NCBI RefSeq assembly: GCF_900172265.1
Contig: NZ_FWFK01000001.1
Coordinates: 248,001-312,000 of the forward strand
From: Roseivivax jejudonensis
GTDB taxonomy: Bacteria > Pseudomonadota > Alphaproteobacteria > Rhodobacterales > Rhodobacteraceae
Direction: 5' to 3'
Length of the DNA: 64,000 bases
Shown: positions 34,647 through 44,001 of the stretch, in pieces
How positions within the stretch are numbered: position 1 is the first letter of the stretch
Layout of the letters: every line of letters starts with the position of its first letter
Made by a program: the position numbers and the translations under genes
Notes under the pieces: generated by a model
What the model was told of the DNA's origin: nothing
Database searches by the model: none
The model's input: the letters and a program-made list of their open reading frames with translations, nothing else

Positions 34647-35806
34647 CCGCCCCCCGTCGCGTACTCTTTCTGACGACCACTGCGCTGGAATACGGTGGTG
34701 TCGGCCGCTATAGCCGTTACCAGATCGACGCTCTGCGCGAGATCTTCGGTCGCGAAGGGGTGCGCGCGCTGTCGCTCTTGGGACCCGACCCCGCGGCCTC
34801 GGTGTCGTTCCCGCTGGACTGGCACGGACGCGGACCGCGTTCGGGCAGCGTTGATCGCGCCCGGTTCTCCCTGGGCGCGGCGGCGCTGGCCTTGTCGTGG
34901 GGACCGGACGTCATCCACTGTGCGCATGTAAACCTGACGCCGCTGGGCGTGCGGCTGGCGCAGCTCTGCGGCGCGTCGACGGTGCTAAACGTCTACGGTC
35001 TGGAACTCTGGAGCGGGTTGTCGAACGCCCGTCGCGCCGCCATGGCGCGCATGGGCCGGTTGATCGCCGATTGCCACGCCACTGCCGATCACGTCGTGCG
35101 GGAGCGGCTGCATGCCGACCCGCCCGACGTCATCTGGGACTGCGCCGATCTGGACCGTTTCCGCCCCGGCTCGCCGCCGCCACACCTGTTCAAGCGTTAT
35201 GGCCTGCCCGATCCCGATCGGTACCGGATCGTGCTGACGCTGGGCCGTTTGTCGGTCGGAGCGCGGCACAAGGGCTACGACCGGCTGCTGGATATCTGGG
35301 GCGACGTGCGGGCACGGGTGCCGCAGGCGCGGCTCGTATTTGCTGGACGCGGCGACGATGCCGACCGGCTGCGTGTCAAAGCCGCGAAACTGGGCCATGC
35401 CGACAGCGTCGTCTTTACCGGCTCCGTCGATGAAGAAGACCTTGCCGCAATCTACCGCACGGCCCATGTATTTTCGCTGGTCAGCGACAAGGGAACGGGC
35501 CGGGGCGAGGGCATTCCGCTCACCCCGATCGAGGCGATGGCCTCGGGTGTGCCAGTGCTGGTCGGCAACGAGGATGGCTCGATGGAGGCGGTGGACGACA
35601 CGCGAAACGGCATCGTGGTCTCTCCCCGCGATCCCGCCAGGATGACCGACGCGCTGGTCGACCTGTTGACCGAGAAGGGCGAAAATCGCGCCGCTCGAGT
35701 GAATGAGGCCCGCCGCGTAGCCGAGGAACGCTTCGGCTATCGCGCTTTCCTGGCCAAGCATCGCGACTTCTTCGGCGTCCCTAGGCCGTCGGATCCCCCT
35801 CTTTGA
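34643..35806 (+). CDS. GT4-type glycosyltransferase
   Basis: A 387-residue GT4 enzyme. ALEYGGVGRYSRYQIDALRE gives the N-terminal glycine-rich loop, LGRLSVGARHKGYDRLLDIW the start of the C-lobe, and GRGEGIPLTPIEAMASGVPV the donor-binding motif. GRGEG-type sequences are frequent in GT4 proteins. ATGA overlap with the formyltransferase stop. Donor unknown. Confidence 0.85.
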   Translation: MTAPRRVLFLTTTALEYGGVGRYSRYQIDALREIFGREGVRALSLLGPDPAASVSFPLDWHGRGPRSGSVDRARFSLGAAALALSWGPDVIHCAHVNLTPLGVRLAQLCGASTVLNVYGLELWSGLSNARRAAMARMGRLIADCHATADHVVRERLHADPPDVIWDCADLDRFRPGSPPPHLFKRYGLPDPDRYRIVLTLGRLSVGARHKGYDRLLDIWGDVRARVPQARLVFAGRGDDADRLRVKAAKLGHADSVVFTGSVDEEDLAAIYRTAHVFSLVSDKGTGRGEGIPLTPIEAMASGVPVLVGNEDGSMEAVDDTRNGIVVSPRDPARMTDALVDLLTEKGENRAARVNEARRVAEERFGYRAFLAKHRDFFGVPRPSDPPL

Positions 35807-35820
35807 GAGAGCGCACTCCA

Positions 35821-36726
35821 ATGAGACATTCGTCAGTTTCACGTCCGTTCCGATCGCGCCTTCTGCGCAAGCTGGTGCGCAATACGCCGCTGAACGATGG
35901 TTATACGCTGGCCTTGGACATCGGTGGGCGCCGCTTTGTGACGCCGGTCATCGACGGCCTCGCCAACGAGGGGCCCGATCCGGCGATGGCGGAGCTTTTG
36001 GGAAAGGTCTTGCCGATGCTCGAAGACAGTTTCCTCGACATCGGCGCCAATGTCGGTCAGACACTGCTGGCGATGAGGGCGGCCGCTCCGGACATGCCCT
36101 ATGTCGGGCTCGAACCCAACATCTCTTGCGCGGCATATATGCGGACCCTGGTCCGGCGCAACGGTCTGTCAGGCACCCTTGTAGTGCCGGTCGCGCTAAT
36201 GGAACGCGCCTGCATCCTGCAGATGTCGCAGTACTCGGCCAGCGAGATCGATCCCAGCGCGACGCTGGTGGCGGATTTCAGGCCGGAGAAGGCCGTTGCC
36301 GGGACTCTCCACGTGCCTGCCTTTCCCTGGGCCGAGATCGAGCCTCTGATGGAAGGGCGCCGTTTCGGTTTCATCAAGATTGACGTGGAGGGGGCCGAGC
36401 TTGAGGTCTTGCGCGAGATCGCACCGCTTCTGCGGTCGTCCCGGCCTTGGCTGGCGATCGAGATTCTGCCCGCTTACAGTGCAGATTATGCGAACCGGTT
36501 GCCCCGGCAGGAGGCGATCGAGGCGATCTTGAAGGACGCGAGCTACGAAATCCTGCGCATCAAGCGCGACGTGTCGCAGGGTCTGAGCCATCTCGAACAT
36601 CTTGATACGATCGGGATCCACGACGTTGTCGCGGACAGCGACTACCTGATGGTGCCTTCCGAAGCCATGGGGCGGCTGTCTGTGCTGCCGATGAAACCTG
36701 CGGGCACGGCGACTCGAGCCGCCTGA
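35821..36726 (+). CDS. FkbM family methyltransferase, second copy
   Basis: A 301-residue SAM-dependent methyltransferase. SFLDIGANVGQTLLAMRAAA is motif I, YVGLEPNISCAAYMRTLVRR has the usual Glu of motif II, and FIKIDVEGAELEVLREI is the DVEGAE signature. ATG 35821 is chosen; a TTG at 35803 that overlaps the previous stop is possible. Unlike the copy at 32262, all family residues seem intact. It likely O-methylates a sugar of the polymer. Confidence 0.84.
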   Translation: MRHSSVSRPFRSRLLRKLVRNTPLNDGYTLALDIGGRRFVTPVIDGLANEGPDPAMAELLGKVLPMLEDSFLDIGANVGQTLLAMRAAAPDMPYVGLEPNISCAAYMRTLVRRNGLSGTLVVPVALMERACILQMSQYSASEIDPSATLVADFRPEKAVAGTLHVPAFPWAEIEPLMEGRRFGFIKIDVEGAELEVLREIAPLLRSSRPWLAIEILPAYSADYANRLPRQEAIEAILKDASYEILRIKRDVSQGLSHLEHLDTIGIHDVVADSDYLMVPSEAMGRLSVLPMKPAGTATRAA

Positions 36727-36729
36727 GCC

Positions 36730-37887
36730 ATGCGCGTTCTGATCTTTGCTCCAAACTACCTTCCCGCCACCCGCTATGGCGGCCCGGTGCGGTCCACGCA
36801 CGGGCTGGCGCGTGGATTGGCAGGCCAAGGCCATGAGGTGCATGTTCTGACCACCGACGTCGATGGGTCCGGGCGGCTGGATGTGCCGCTGGATCGCCCG
36901 GTCGAGATGGACGGAGTTCACGTGCATTATCGCCCGATCATCCCCCCGCGGCGGATCTATTTCAGCCCGGCGCTTGCGCGGCTGGCCGACGAGATGGTGC
37001 CATACATGGACGTGGTGCATGTCAACGGTATGTTCCTGTGGCCGGGCCCGCGGATCGCACGCGCGGCACGGCGGGCGGGAGTGGCGCTGGTCGTTTCGCC
37101 CCGGGGCATGCTGATGCCCGAGATGATCGCCGGCAAGTCGCGCCTGGTCAAGCAAGCCTGGATCAGGGCCTTCGAGCGCGCCAACCTCGCTGGCGCGCGC
37201 GCCATCCATCTCACCTCCGCGGGCGAGGCCGAAGGGCTGCGGAAGACCGGCCTCGATCTTGCGCCCTGCATGGTGATCGGCAATGGGGTCGACGCTCCGG
37301 ACCCGGCCCCGACCCCTGCCGAGATCGCCGCCGTCTGGGGCGATGTGCCCGCCGGGCGACGGGTTGCCTTTCTGGCCAGGCTCGACTGGACCAAGGGCGT
37401 CGATCTCGCGATCGACGCTGCCCGCGCCTGTCCGGAGGTCTATCTGCGCATCGCTGGCTACGATCAGATCGGCCTGCGCGAGGCACTCCTACCGCGCACC
37501 CGCCGGTCCGACGGAAGCCGCTGCGCTGAATTCGTGGGCCCCTTGGACGGCCGCGCCAAATGGGCATTCTTGGCCGGCGCCGACATGCTTCTGGCGCCGT
37601 CGGTGCGAGAGAGCTTCGGCATGTCCGTGGCCGAGGCCTTGGCGGTGGGCACGCCAGCCATCGTCACCCCCGGCGTCGGCATCCGGACCATCCTAGCCGA
37701 ACTCGATCCTGAACTCGTGGAGGAACGGACAGAAGAGGCGCTGGCGGAAAGCCTGCTCGAATGGATGAGAAACGGACCGCGCCGCAAGGCGGTGGGCCAG
37801 CGCGCAGCTTCTGTGATGGCCGACCGCCATGGCTGGCACGCCGCCGCGCAGCGTATGGTCTCTCTATACCGGGGAGAGCCGGAATGA
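36730..37887 (+). CDS. GT4-type glycosyltransferase
   Basis: A 385-residue GT4 enzyme. APNYLPATRYGGPVRSTHGL is the N-terminal loop typical of GT4 enzymes, VVSPRGMLMPEMIAGKSRLV a mid-protein family segment, FLARLDWTKGVDLAIDAARA the C-lobe start, and APSVRESFGMSVAEALAVGT the EX7E donor motif. It begins 3 bp after the methyltransferase stop and overlaps the flippase start (ATGA). Confidence 0.88.
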   Translation: MRVLIFAPNYLPATRYGGPVRSTHGLARGLAGQGHEVHVLTTDVDGSGRLDVPLDRPVEMDGVHVHYRPIIPPRRIYFSPALARLADEMVPYMDVVHVNGMFLWPGPRIARAARRAGVALVVSPRGMLMPEMIAGKSRLVKQAWIRAFERANLAGARAIHLTSAGEAEGLRKTGLDLAPCMVIGNGVDAPDPAPTPAEIAAVWGDVPAGRRVAFLARLDWTKGVDLAIDAARACPEVYLRIAGYDQIGLREALLPRTRRSDGSRCAEFVGPLDGRAKWAFLAGADMLLAPSVRESFGMSVAEALAVGTPAIVTPGVGIRTILAELDPELVEERTEEALAESLLEWMRNGPRRKAVGQRAASVMADRHGWHAAAQRMVSLYRGEPE

Positions 37888-39146
37888 CCGGGACCACCGT
37901 TCAGCCTTCACCACGGTCGCGGTTCCTTCGCAATGTCTTGACACTTACTGGAGGGAACGCGCTCGCCCTAGTGCTACCCATCCTCGCGGCGCCGCTTCTT
38001 GGCCGCATCTACCATCCAGCAGAGTACGCGGCCTTGGCCCAATACATGGCCGCCGCCGGTCTCTTCAGCGTGATCGCCTCATTGCAGTTCCACCATGCCA
38101 TCATCGCCGAGGCCACGGATCGCGCCGCAAACGATGCCTACTGGCTATGCATCCTGTCCGGGGCGGCATGCAGTCTGCTTGCGCTTCTCGGCGTCGCTGT
38201 CCTTTGGCCGGTCTGGTTGTTTCAGACCGCGGCTGGAGCATGGTTTTTCTGGCTCCCTCTCGGGGTCATGGCATCAGGGTTCATAATCGCGGCCACGACG
38301 CTGACCAACCGCGTGGGCCGCTACCGAGGCATGGCCGGGATCCGGGTTGTGCATGTCACTGTCACTATCTCGGCCTCGATCTGGCTGGGCCTTGAAGGCT
38401 GGAGCAGCTCCGGGCTGATGGTCGCATATCTGCTGGGTCAGCTGACGCAGGTGCTGGTCTATGCCGGCATGATCGGCAGCCTGTTCCGCAGATACCCCCT
38501 GCCGCGCCTGACACGTCTCCGCGTCATCGCCCGCAGGCACCGGCGGTTTCCAATTTTTACCATGCCCGGCGCGTTCTGTTACCAGCTGAACATGCAACTC
38601 CCCGTCTTCGTCATGACCGCAATCGGGGCTGAAGCGGCCCTCGGGGCATTCAACCGCGCCCGTCAATTAGTCAGTGCCCCCGTCACCACGATTGGGCAAG
38701 CCGTGATGCAGATCTTCCGCAGGGACGCGGCGCAGCAATATCGCAAGACTGGAGACTGCCGTCCGATCTTTCTGCGCACCGCCCTCGGCCTTTTTGCCGT
38801 CGGGCTACCGTTTTGCCTGCTCCTGATGGCTACCGCCCCCTCATTCTTCGAACTCTACCTCGGCCCGGCCTGGCGCGAAGCGGGCGATCTGGCCCGGATC
38901 CTGGCCCCGATGCTGCTGATGCAGGTCGTCACGGCTCCATTGTCGACAGTGTTCTTCTTCACCGGCCACCAGGCTCTGGATTTCGGGCTCAAAGTGATCT
39001 CGTCGGTCACAATGATCGTGCTGTTATGCGGAGCCATGGCGCTGGACGCTTCGGTGAGGACCATTGTCATCTGCTTCGCTCTGGCCTTAACGCTAACTTA
39101 TCTCATCTCCTTTCTCTTAGGCTTCAAAATATCGCGTCAACAATGA
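37884..39146 (+). CDS. Wzx-like polysaccharide flippase
   Basis: A 420-residue membrane protein of the MATE/PST (oligosaccharide flippase) superfamily with about twelve hydrophobic segments. NVLTLTGGNALALVLPILAA is the first, typical for Wzx, and FPIFTMPGAFCYQLNMQLPV and GAFNRARQLVSAPVTTIGQA fall at the expected mid-protein position. It would move lipid-linked repeat units across the inner membrane for the Wzy-like polymerase encoded at 28.5 kb. Confidence 0.85.
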   Translation: MTGTTVQPSPRSRFLRNVLTLTGGNALALVLPILAAPLLGRIYHPAEYAALAQYMAAAGLFSVIASLQFHHAIIAEATDRAANDAYWLCILSGAACSLLALLGVAVLWPVWLFQTAAGAWFFWLPLGVMASGFIIAATTLTNRVGRYRGMAGIRVVHVTVTISASIWLGLEGWSSSGLMVAYLLGQLTQVLVYAGMIGSLFRRYPLPRLTRLRVIARRHRRFPIFTMPGAFCYQLNMQLPVFVMTAIGAEAALGAFNRARQLVSAPVTTIGQAVMQIFRRDAAQQYRKTGDCRPIFLRTALGLFAVGLPFCLLLMATAPSFFELYLGPAWREAGDLARILAPMLLMQVVTAPLSTVFFFTGHQALDFGLKVISSVTMIVLLCGAMALDASVRTIVICFALALTLTYLISFLLGFKISRQQ

Positions 39147-39303
39147 TGTTCCAATCTCGGAATCTCAGCCGCTTGCGGCGTCTTGCAGAATATTCCAGTG
39201 AGAAGAGTACCGAATTTTGTTCACCACAAAAACAAATCGCATACAAGCCCACCCCGAAAACCAGCATTCAGGACGTGGAACTGCGATTGTCAGGGGCCTC
39301 TCC

Positions 39304-40134
39304 ATGCCGAACGACCATCTACCAAACCTCGTGGTGATCGGAGCCATGAAATGTGGCACGACCGCACTCCACGACTATCTCGAACGGCACCCCGACATTT
39401 TTATGTCCACTCCGAAAGAGGTGAACTACTTCTCCGGCAACCAATCGGATCGGTCGCTCGATTGGTACAAGAACCTGTTTCCCGCGACCTGCAAAATCCA
39501 GGGTGAATCGTCTCAGAATTATTCGAAAGCTCATCTTGAGAGATTCGCCGATGCTCCAAGACGAATGGCCGAGACTATTCCCGACGCCAAATTGATCTAC
39601 ATGGTCCGCGACCCCATTGAGCGATACCGCTCCCATGTGTCCGAGAACTACGTTGGAGAGATGCCGGAATCCATCCGGTGGATTGAGAAAACAGACCACC
39701 GGTTGAAAACGGGCCTCTATCACTGGCAACTGTCCCACTTTCTGAAATTCTACCCGATCGAACAGATCCGGGTCGTCGATCTTGACGATCTGGCGCGCGA
39801 TCGTCTTGAGGTTATGAATGGGGTGTTCGATTTCCTTGGCGTGGATCGGGTGGACGATCCGGCCATGTTCGATTTTGTCTCGAACCCGAATGGCGAGGAC
39901 GTCGTGCCCCCGCACCTGCGCAGAACCTTTGCCTATCGCGCCGCCAATCGCCTCGCGCCCGGCATGCTGAGCAGGGTCGTGCATCGGGACGCGGTCCGCC
40001 GCCGATTTTTCCCGGGTAGCTACAAGCCCAAACTGAGCTTGGCGGAAGCCGCCAGACTTCGAGAGGTCTACGCGCCCGATGTCGCCGCTCTTCGGGCCCT
40101 GACCGGTCAGCCGTTCTCGGGCTGGAGCCTCTAG
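39304..40134 (+). CDS. Sulfotransferase
   Basis: A 276-residue sulfotransferase of the NodH/heparan-type family. VVIGAMKCGTTALHDYLERH (residues 11-30) is the 5'-PAPS phosphosulfate-binding loop with Lys16, and IYMVRDPIERYRSHVSENY is the 3'-phosphate-binding motif. It should sulfate hydroxyl groups of the polymer, a decoration common in marine exopolysaccharides. The 157 bp before it are less GC-rich and may hold an internal promoter. Confidence 0.85.
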   Translation: MPNDHLPNLVVIGAMKCGTTALHDYLERHPDIFMSTPKEVNYFSGNQSDRSLDWYKNLFPATCKIQGESSQNYSKAHLERFADAPRRMAETIPDAKLIYMVRDPIERYRSHVSENYVGEMPESIRWIEKTDHRLKTGLYHWQLSHFLKFYPIEQIRVVDLDDLARDRLEVMNGVFDFLGVDRVDDPAMFDFVSNPNGEDVVPPHLRRTFAYRAANRLAPGMLSRVVHRDAVRRRFFPGSYKPKLSLAEAARLREVYAPDVAALRALTGQPFSGWSL

Positions 40135-40154
40135 GCCAGAACAGGAGAGACACG

Positions 40155-41321
40155 ATGCCAACCACTTTCAAACGCATCCCCGGCAGGCCACTGGCCTACG
40201 TCATCTCGCCTCAGAAATGGGCGGGTTACCAAGTCTCAAAGCACCATTATGCCAAAGGGCTGGTCAAAAAGGGCTGGCAGGTGGTCTTCGTCGACCCGCC
40301 GACCAGCATGCGACGTCCGGGGCGCATCCAGCTACTGCCGTCCAACATTCCCGACTTGTGGGTCATGCGCTACCAGACGCCTTTTCCCTACAACCTGAAG
40401 TTCCAGCTGCGCAGAGTATTCGACCTGCTTATGAAGCTGCAGGCAAGACGGATGACCGCCGTGACTGGCGTCCCGGACGTGGTGTGGGACTTTGACAACG
40501 CCTATCAATTTCGGGACCTTCAAGCCTTCGGGGCCGGCAAGTCGCTTTTCCATCTGGTCGATGCAGGCACCCAGGGCATGGGGGAGAAGAACGCGGATCA
40601 CTTTTTCTATTTGTATCGGTCTTACTGTGAAAACGCGGGCGGCACACCACTGGAAGATCACTACGTTGGGATCGGTCTGGGAGATGCGCATGCGGCCTTG
40701 GCGCGCACGCGCTTGGAGCATCCTTTGCCCGAACGTAAAGATGCCCCCGCCCATATCGGCTATGTGGGAAACCTGGCCGCGCCTTGGATCGACTGGGCCG
40801 GCATCCGCGAGATGGCCGCTCGCCACCCCGAGGCGCGCTTCACGCTCTGGGGTCCGTTGGGCGACGCGCCAGAACGAGACCCCGACCGTGCCGCGCTTCG
40901 TGACATGCCCCACGTCACCTTTCCCGGTCTTACCCCGCCCGAGGAAATCGTGCGCAAGTCCGAGGACGTGGATGTCTGGCTGATCCCTTTCGTGTCAGAG
41001 AAGGTGCAGGGCGGGCCGGTGAACTCGCATAAAGTGATGGAATACATGGCGACCGGGCGTATCATCGTCATGAGTTGGCTGGCAGCCTATCAGGACAATG
41101 ATCTGGTCTACATGGCGGATGATCGCGACAGCCGCAATCTGCCCGAAATGCTCGACGATGTCCTGAAACAACTCGACGCTTACAACGCCTCCGACCGGGT
41201 CGAGGCCCGCAGATGCTTGGCGCTCGACTGCACCTACGACAAGCGCGTGACTCAAGTCCTCAAAATCGCCGGTCTGGACAGCCTCTCTCCAGTCGCGTCG
41301 GGCCGCGAGGCGGCGGAATGA
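40155..41321 (+). CDS. Glycosyltransferase, GT-B type
   Basis: A 388-residue GT-B-type protein. PLAYVISPQKWAGYQVSKHH starts the N-lobe; HIGYVGNLAAPWIDWAGIRE and ARFTLWGPLGDAPE mark the C-lobe; VWLIPFVSEKVQGGPVNSHK and VMEYMATGRIIVMSWL give the donor-binding region. This resembles proteins annotated as teichuronic-acid-type glycosyltransferases, but the exact family is unclear. It overlaps the next gene by ATGA. Confidence 0.75.
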   Translation: MPTTFKRIPGRPLAYVISPQKWAGYQVSKHHYAKGLVKKGWQVVFVDPPTSMRRPGRIQLLPSNIPDLWVMRYQTPFPYNLKFQLRRVFDLLMKLQARRMTAVTGVPDVVWDFDNAYQFRDLQAFGAGKSLFHLVDAGTQGMGEKNADHFFYLYRSYCENAGGTPLEDHYVGIGLGDAHAALARTRLEHPLPERKDAPAHIGYVGNLAAPWIDWAGIREMAARHPEARFTLWGPLGDAPERDPDRAALRDMPHVTFPGLTPPEEIVRKSEDVDVWLIPFVSEKVQGGPVNSHKVMEYMATGRIIVMSWLAAYQDNDLVYMADDRDSRNLPEMLDDVLKQLDAYNASDRVEARRCLALDCTYDKRVTQVLKIAGLDSLSPVASGREAAE

Positions 41322-41890
41322 GACTCGACCGATACGAAACCGGCGACTTCCAGCGCGGAGCCAATCGACTGACAGAGGCAGTTTGGCTTCTATTTTCTGC
41401 GCTTTTGGGCTCTGGCCTTCCAGGTTCAGCATGGCGCCGATGGATTCTGATTTGTTTTGGTGCGCGGATTGGCGAGGGGGTGGTCTTAAAGCCAGGTCTG
41501 AGAATAAAGTTTCCTTGGCACTTAGAGGTGGGGAACCACACATGGATCGGAGAGCGCGTCTGGATTGACAACTTGGCTCGCGTCAAGCTTGGGCACAACG
41601 TTTGCATATCGCAAGGCGCCTATCTTTGTACCGGAAGCCACGATTGGGCGGCCGATAGCTTCGACCTCATTACGAAACCGATCGAAGTTTCAGATCATGC
41701 TTGGGTTTGCGCAAAAGCTATGCTGGCGCCTGGAACCGAGGTGCTTTCGGGAGCTGTAATTACTATGGCGAGCCTAGGCAAAGGGCGACTAAAAGCTTGG
41801 ACAGTTTATTCAGGGACTCCGGCTGCGCCAATAAAGCCAAGGCCAAGCTATGGAGGTTCGACGCATAGAGAATACGCTGAGCTCCCTTGA
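41318..41890 (+). CDS. wcaF: WcaF-like acetyltransferase
   Basis: A 190-residue left-handed beta-helix (hexapeptide) acetyltransferase. RIGEGVVLKPGLRIKFPWHL, EVGNHTWIGERVWIDNLARV and SHDWAADSFDLITKPIEVSD match WcaF of colanic acid loci, which O-acetylates a sugar using acetyl-CoA. The usual coil Gly-Ala-Xaa-Val repeats follow. It is the last gene of the main polysaccharide operon. GC content is lower than in the genes before it. Confidence 0.85.
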   Translation: MRLDRYETGDFQRGANRLTEAVWLLFSALLGSGLPGSAWRRWILICFGARIGEGVVLKPGLRIKFPWHLEVGNHTWIGERVWIDNLARVKLGHNVCISQGAYLCTGSHDWAADSFDLITKPIEVSDHAWVCAKAMLAPGTEVLSGAVITMASLGKGRLKAWTVYSGTPAAPIKPRPSYGGSTHREYAELP

Positions 41891-42711
41891 TCTCTTGGGT
41901 AGGACCTGGCGCAATTGAAACTACTCGTTGCACCTTCCGATTGGGTTAATCGATATCATTTCTTGGCCAATAGGCCAAGGCCGGCGGCTTGCCGCCAAGG
42001 GCCGAATGGGCACGCTGTTGGTTTTAGAAGGCCAAGTTTTTTCGGATGACCCGCTTAGTCTCCAAACTGGTCTCCCAAGCATGCAGGTACGCGTATGCGT
42101 ATTTCGCTTCGCGGACCTTCGGTTCTGGTTGCGCTACAGCCTCTCGATGAATATGCTATTAAAACTAAGGCTTTTTCCATCCATCGAGATCAGCACCCCA
42201 GAGCGGCGGAGCCGATCCGTCCAGGCGGAGGAAGTGATCTGATATCATTGGACTGTCAATCGGCGCCGAGCTACTGGGAGCTGATCAACCCGCTACTGGG
42301 TCACTTTTCACGCCAGTTCACATCAGCCGACCGAGTTAAGGCAAAGCCCCGATGATCAGCGTTATCGATTGTCCCAGACGAAGACCCTGGTTTCGCTTGA
42401 GCGTCGAGACATTTGCTCGTTCAGCATAATACTCAGGTTGAAATAGGCCATTACCACTACGTTTCCGGCGCCTGACGCTTCCAAGCCCCCAGCCCGGGAC
42501 GCGGCGTCAGAAACGCGGTATAACCCTCGAGATCACTCGCAGGTGTTTCCTGGCTCAAGGCATCGTATTTCTCGGGACGCCACAGGAAGACCCTCGCCAA
42601 AGGATTTAGCCGGCGCGTAGCTGAGAGACGAGGGCGCATGAGGATTATCTGGGGCGCCCGAGGACGAAAGTTGGCGTCGCCGCCCGAAAAGCCGGGCGGC
42701 GACAAGTCTCA
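41891..42711. other. 821-bp intergenic region after the polysaccharide operon
   Basis: No recognisable gene. A hairpin CTTGGCC-AATA-GGCCAAG at 41962-41979, immediately followed by GGCGGC-TT-GCCGCC, lies 72 bp after the last stop and could end the operon. Short frames at 41928-42242 (+), 42095-42355 (+) and 42457-42705 (-) are unlike any family I know and look like decayed sequence. The composition is mixed and AT-richer around 42100-42450. Confidence 0.4.
41962..41979 (+). terminator. Candidate terminator of the polysaccharide operon
   Basis: A 7-bp stem (CTTGGCC/GGCCAAG) with an AATA loop, followed 4 nt later by a second GC-rich hairpin. No T-run. The only structured element between the last operon gene and the convergent repeat-protein gene. 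Confidence 0.35.
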
Positions 42712-44001
42712 TTACAGGATCGTGTCGAGAGTCTCGGCGAAGCCCTGGGCATCCTCGGCGGTGTCGAACTCCCAGCGTTCCTGGCCGCCGACGCCTCTCG
42801 GGCCGAGCTTGACCTCCGTGTCCGACAGGAACTGGACCGAGCCGTCGAAATTCTCGCTGACGGATCCATCGCGCGTCTGCGTGCCGCCCCAGCGCTCCCC
42901 GGCAAATTCGACGAACTCGTCGACACCGACCAGCGTCTCGGAGCCACTGATGCCCGCAGTCCCGCTCACCTTGAAGATAAACTCGTCGACGACCTTGCCG
43001 TCCTGCGCGGTGATGCCGAGGTGATCGCGCAGCTCGTCGATAAACTGCTGTGCATCTGCCTGGGAGCCGAACTCGAACTGCTCCTTGCCGCCGACCTTGT
43101 GGCTGCCGAGATCGACAATGGATTTGTCGGGCCCGGTCACCTTGATCTGCCGCGCCTCGTAAGAGTTGGACACGTTGCCGTCACGGATCTGCGTGCCACC
43201 GCTGGCGTCCGCGAATTTCTCGATGAAATCATCGAGACGCGATCCCGCATTGGTCGCGAACGCGTCCTTCACAGCGGCAAGAAATCCAATTGCATCCGCC
43301 TCGCTCGCGAAGTCCCATGTCTCCTTGCCGCCGACACCGCTGGAGCCCAGGTTGACTTCGGTTCCGGTTCGCGATGCCTGGTTTGCCGTGAAATTCGTCT
43401 CGCTGACATTTCCATTGCCGGTGAGCGTTCCGCCGAAGTCCGCAGCGATCAATTCGACATACTTGTCGGCCCATCCGTTTTTGATGTTGCCTGTCTCGGT
43501 CAGACTGAACTTGACCTGCGTGATGTCGTCGTCGCGCTCGGAGGTCTCGACCTTGAACTTGAAGTCCCCGAACTGAACGCCGACCTGCGTCGAGATCAGC
43601 GACGCGGTCGCCCGACCGAGCAGATCATTGGCGAAGCCTTCAAAGGCATCCTGATCGGCCATGTTGTCGAAATCTGCACGATACGAGCCACCGACGCCCG
43701 AACCACCGATGCTGACCCTATTCGCCCCATCATCCGAGCTGATCGAGGGGTTCGTTCCGAAAGCGTCGTAGACTGGCCCGTTGCCGCCCTCGTAGTTCTC
43801 CAGCGCGTTCGTGCTGACGTTGCCGCTCGAGATCGCGACGCCCGCGTCGAGCGTTTGCGCCGCGGCGGTCAGAAATCCGCTGACACTGGTGATGTCGTGG
43901 CGCACATCGCCGTCGATCACATATTGAACCAGCCCGTCGGTCACGCGGACCACGAAATTCGATCCGCCAAGATCAGCGTCGAAAATATTGAAAGCAGGCA
44001 C
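42712..44001 (-). CDS. Four-repeat glycine/aspartate-rich protein, unrecognised family
   Basis: A 429-residue acidic protein with no cysteine, signal peptide or membrane segment. It carries four diverged repeats, each with a GNVS-type element and, 20-40 residues later, a GVGGxExWxFxSxADAxxF element: GNVS at 60, 197, 275 and (as GSVS) 379; the second element at about 101, 220, 301 and 402. Linkers contain GGTQTRDG-like turns. I know no family with this exact pattern. The composition and lack of a signal peptide suit a non-classically or type I-secreted surface protein, and the gene sits beside a polysaccharide locus, but export is inference. GC-rich, complete, with its own upstream region. Confidence 0.75.
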   Translation of the reverse strand: MPAFNIFDADLGGSNFVVRVTDGLVQYVIDGDVRHDITSVSGFLTAAAQTLDAGVAISSGNVSTNALENYEGGNGPVYDAFGTNPSISSDDGANRVSIGGSGVGGSYRADFDNMADQDAFEGFANDLLGRATASLISTQVGVQFGDFKFKVETSERDDDITQVKFSLTETGNIKNGWADKYVELIAADFGGTLTGNGNVSETNFTANQASRTGTEVNLGSSGVGGKETWDFASEADAIGFLAAVKDAFATNAGSRLDDFIEKFADASGGTQIRDGNVSNSYEARQIKVTGPDKSIVDLGSHKVGGKEQFEFGSQADAQQFIDELRDHLGITAQDGKVVDEFIFKVSGTAGISGSETLVGVDEFVEFAGERWGGTQTRDGSVSENFDGSVQFLSDTEVKLGPRGVGGQERWEFDTAEDAQGFAETLDTIL

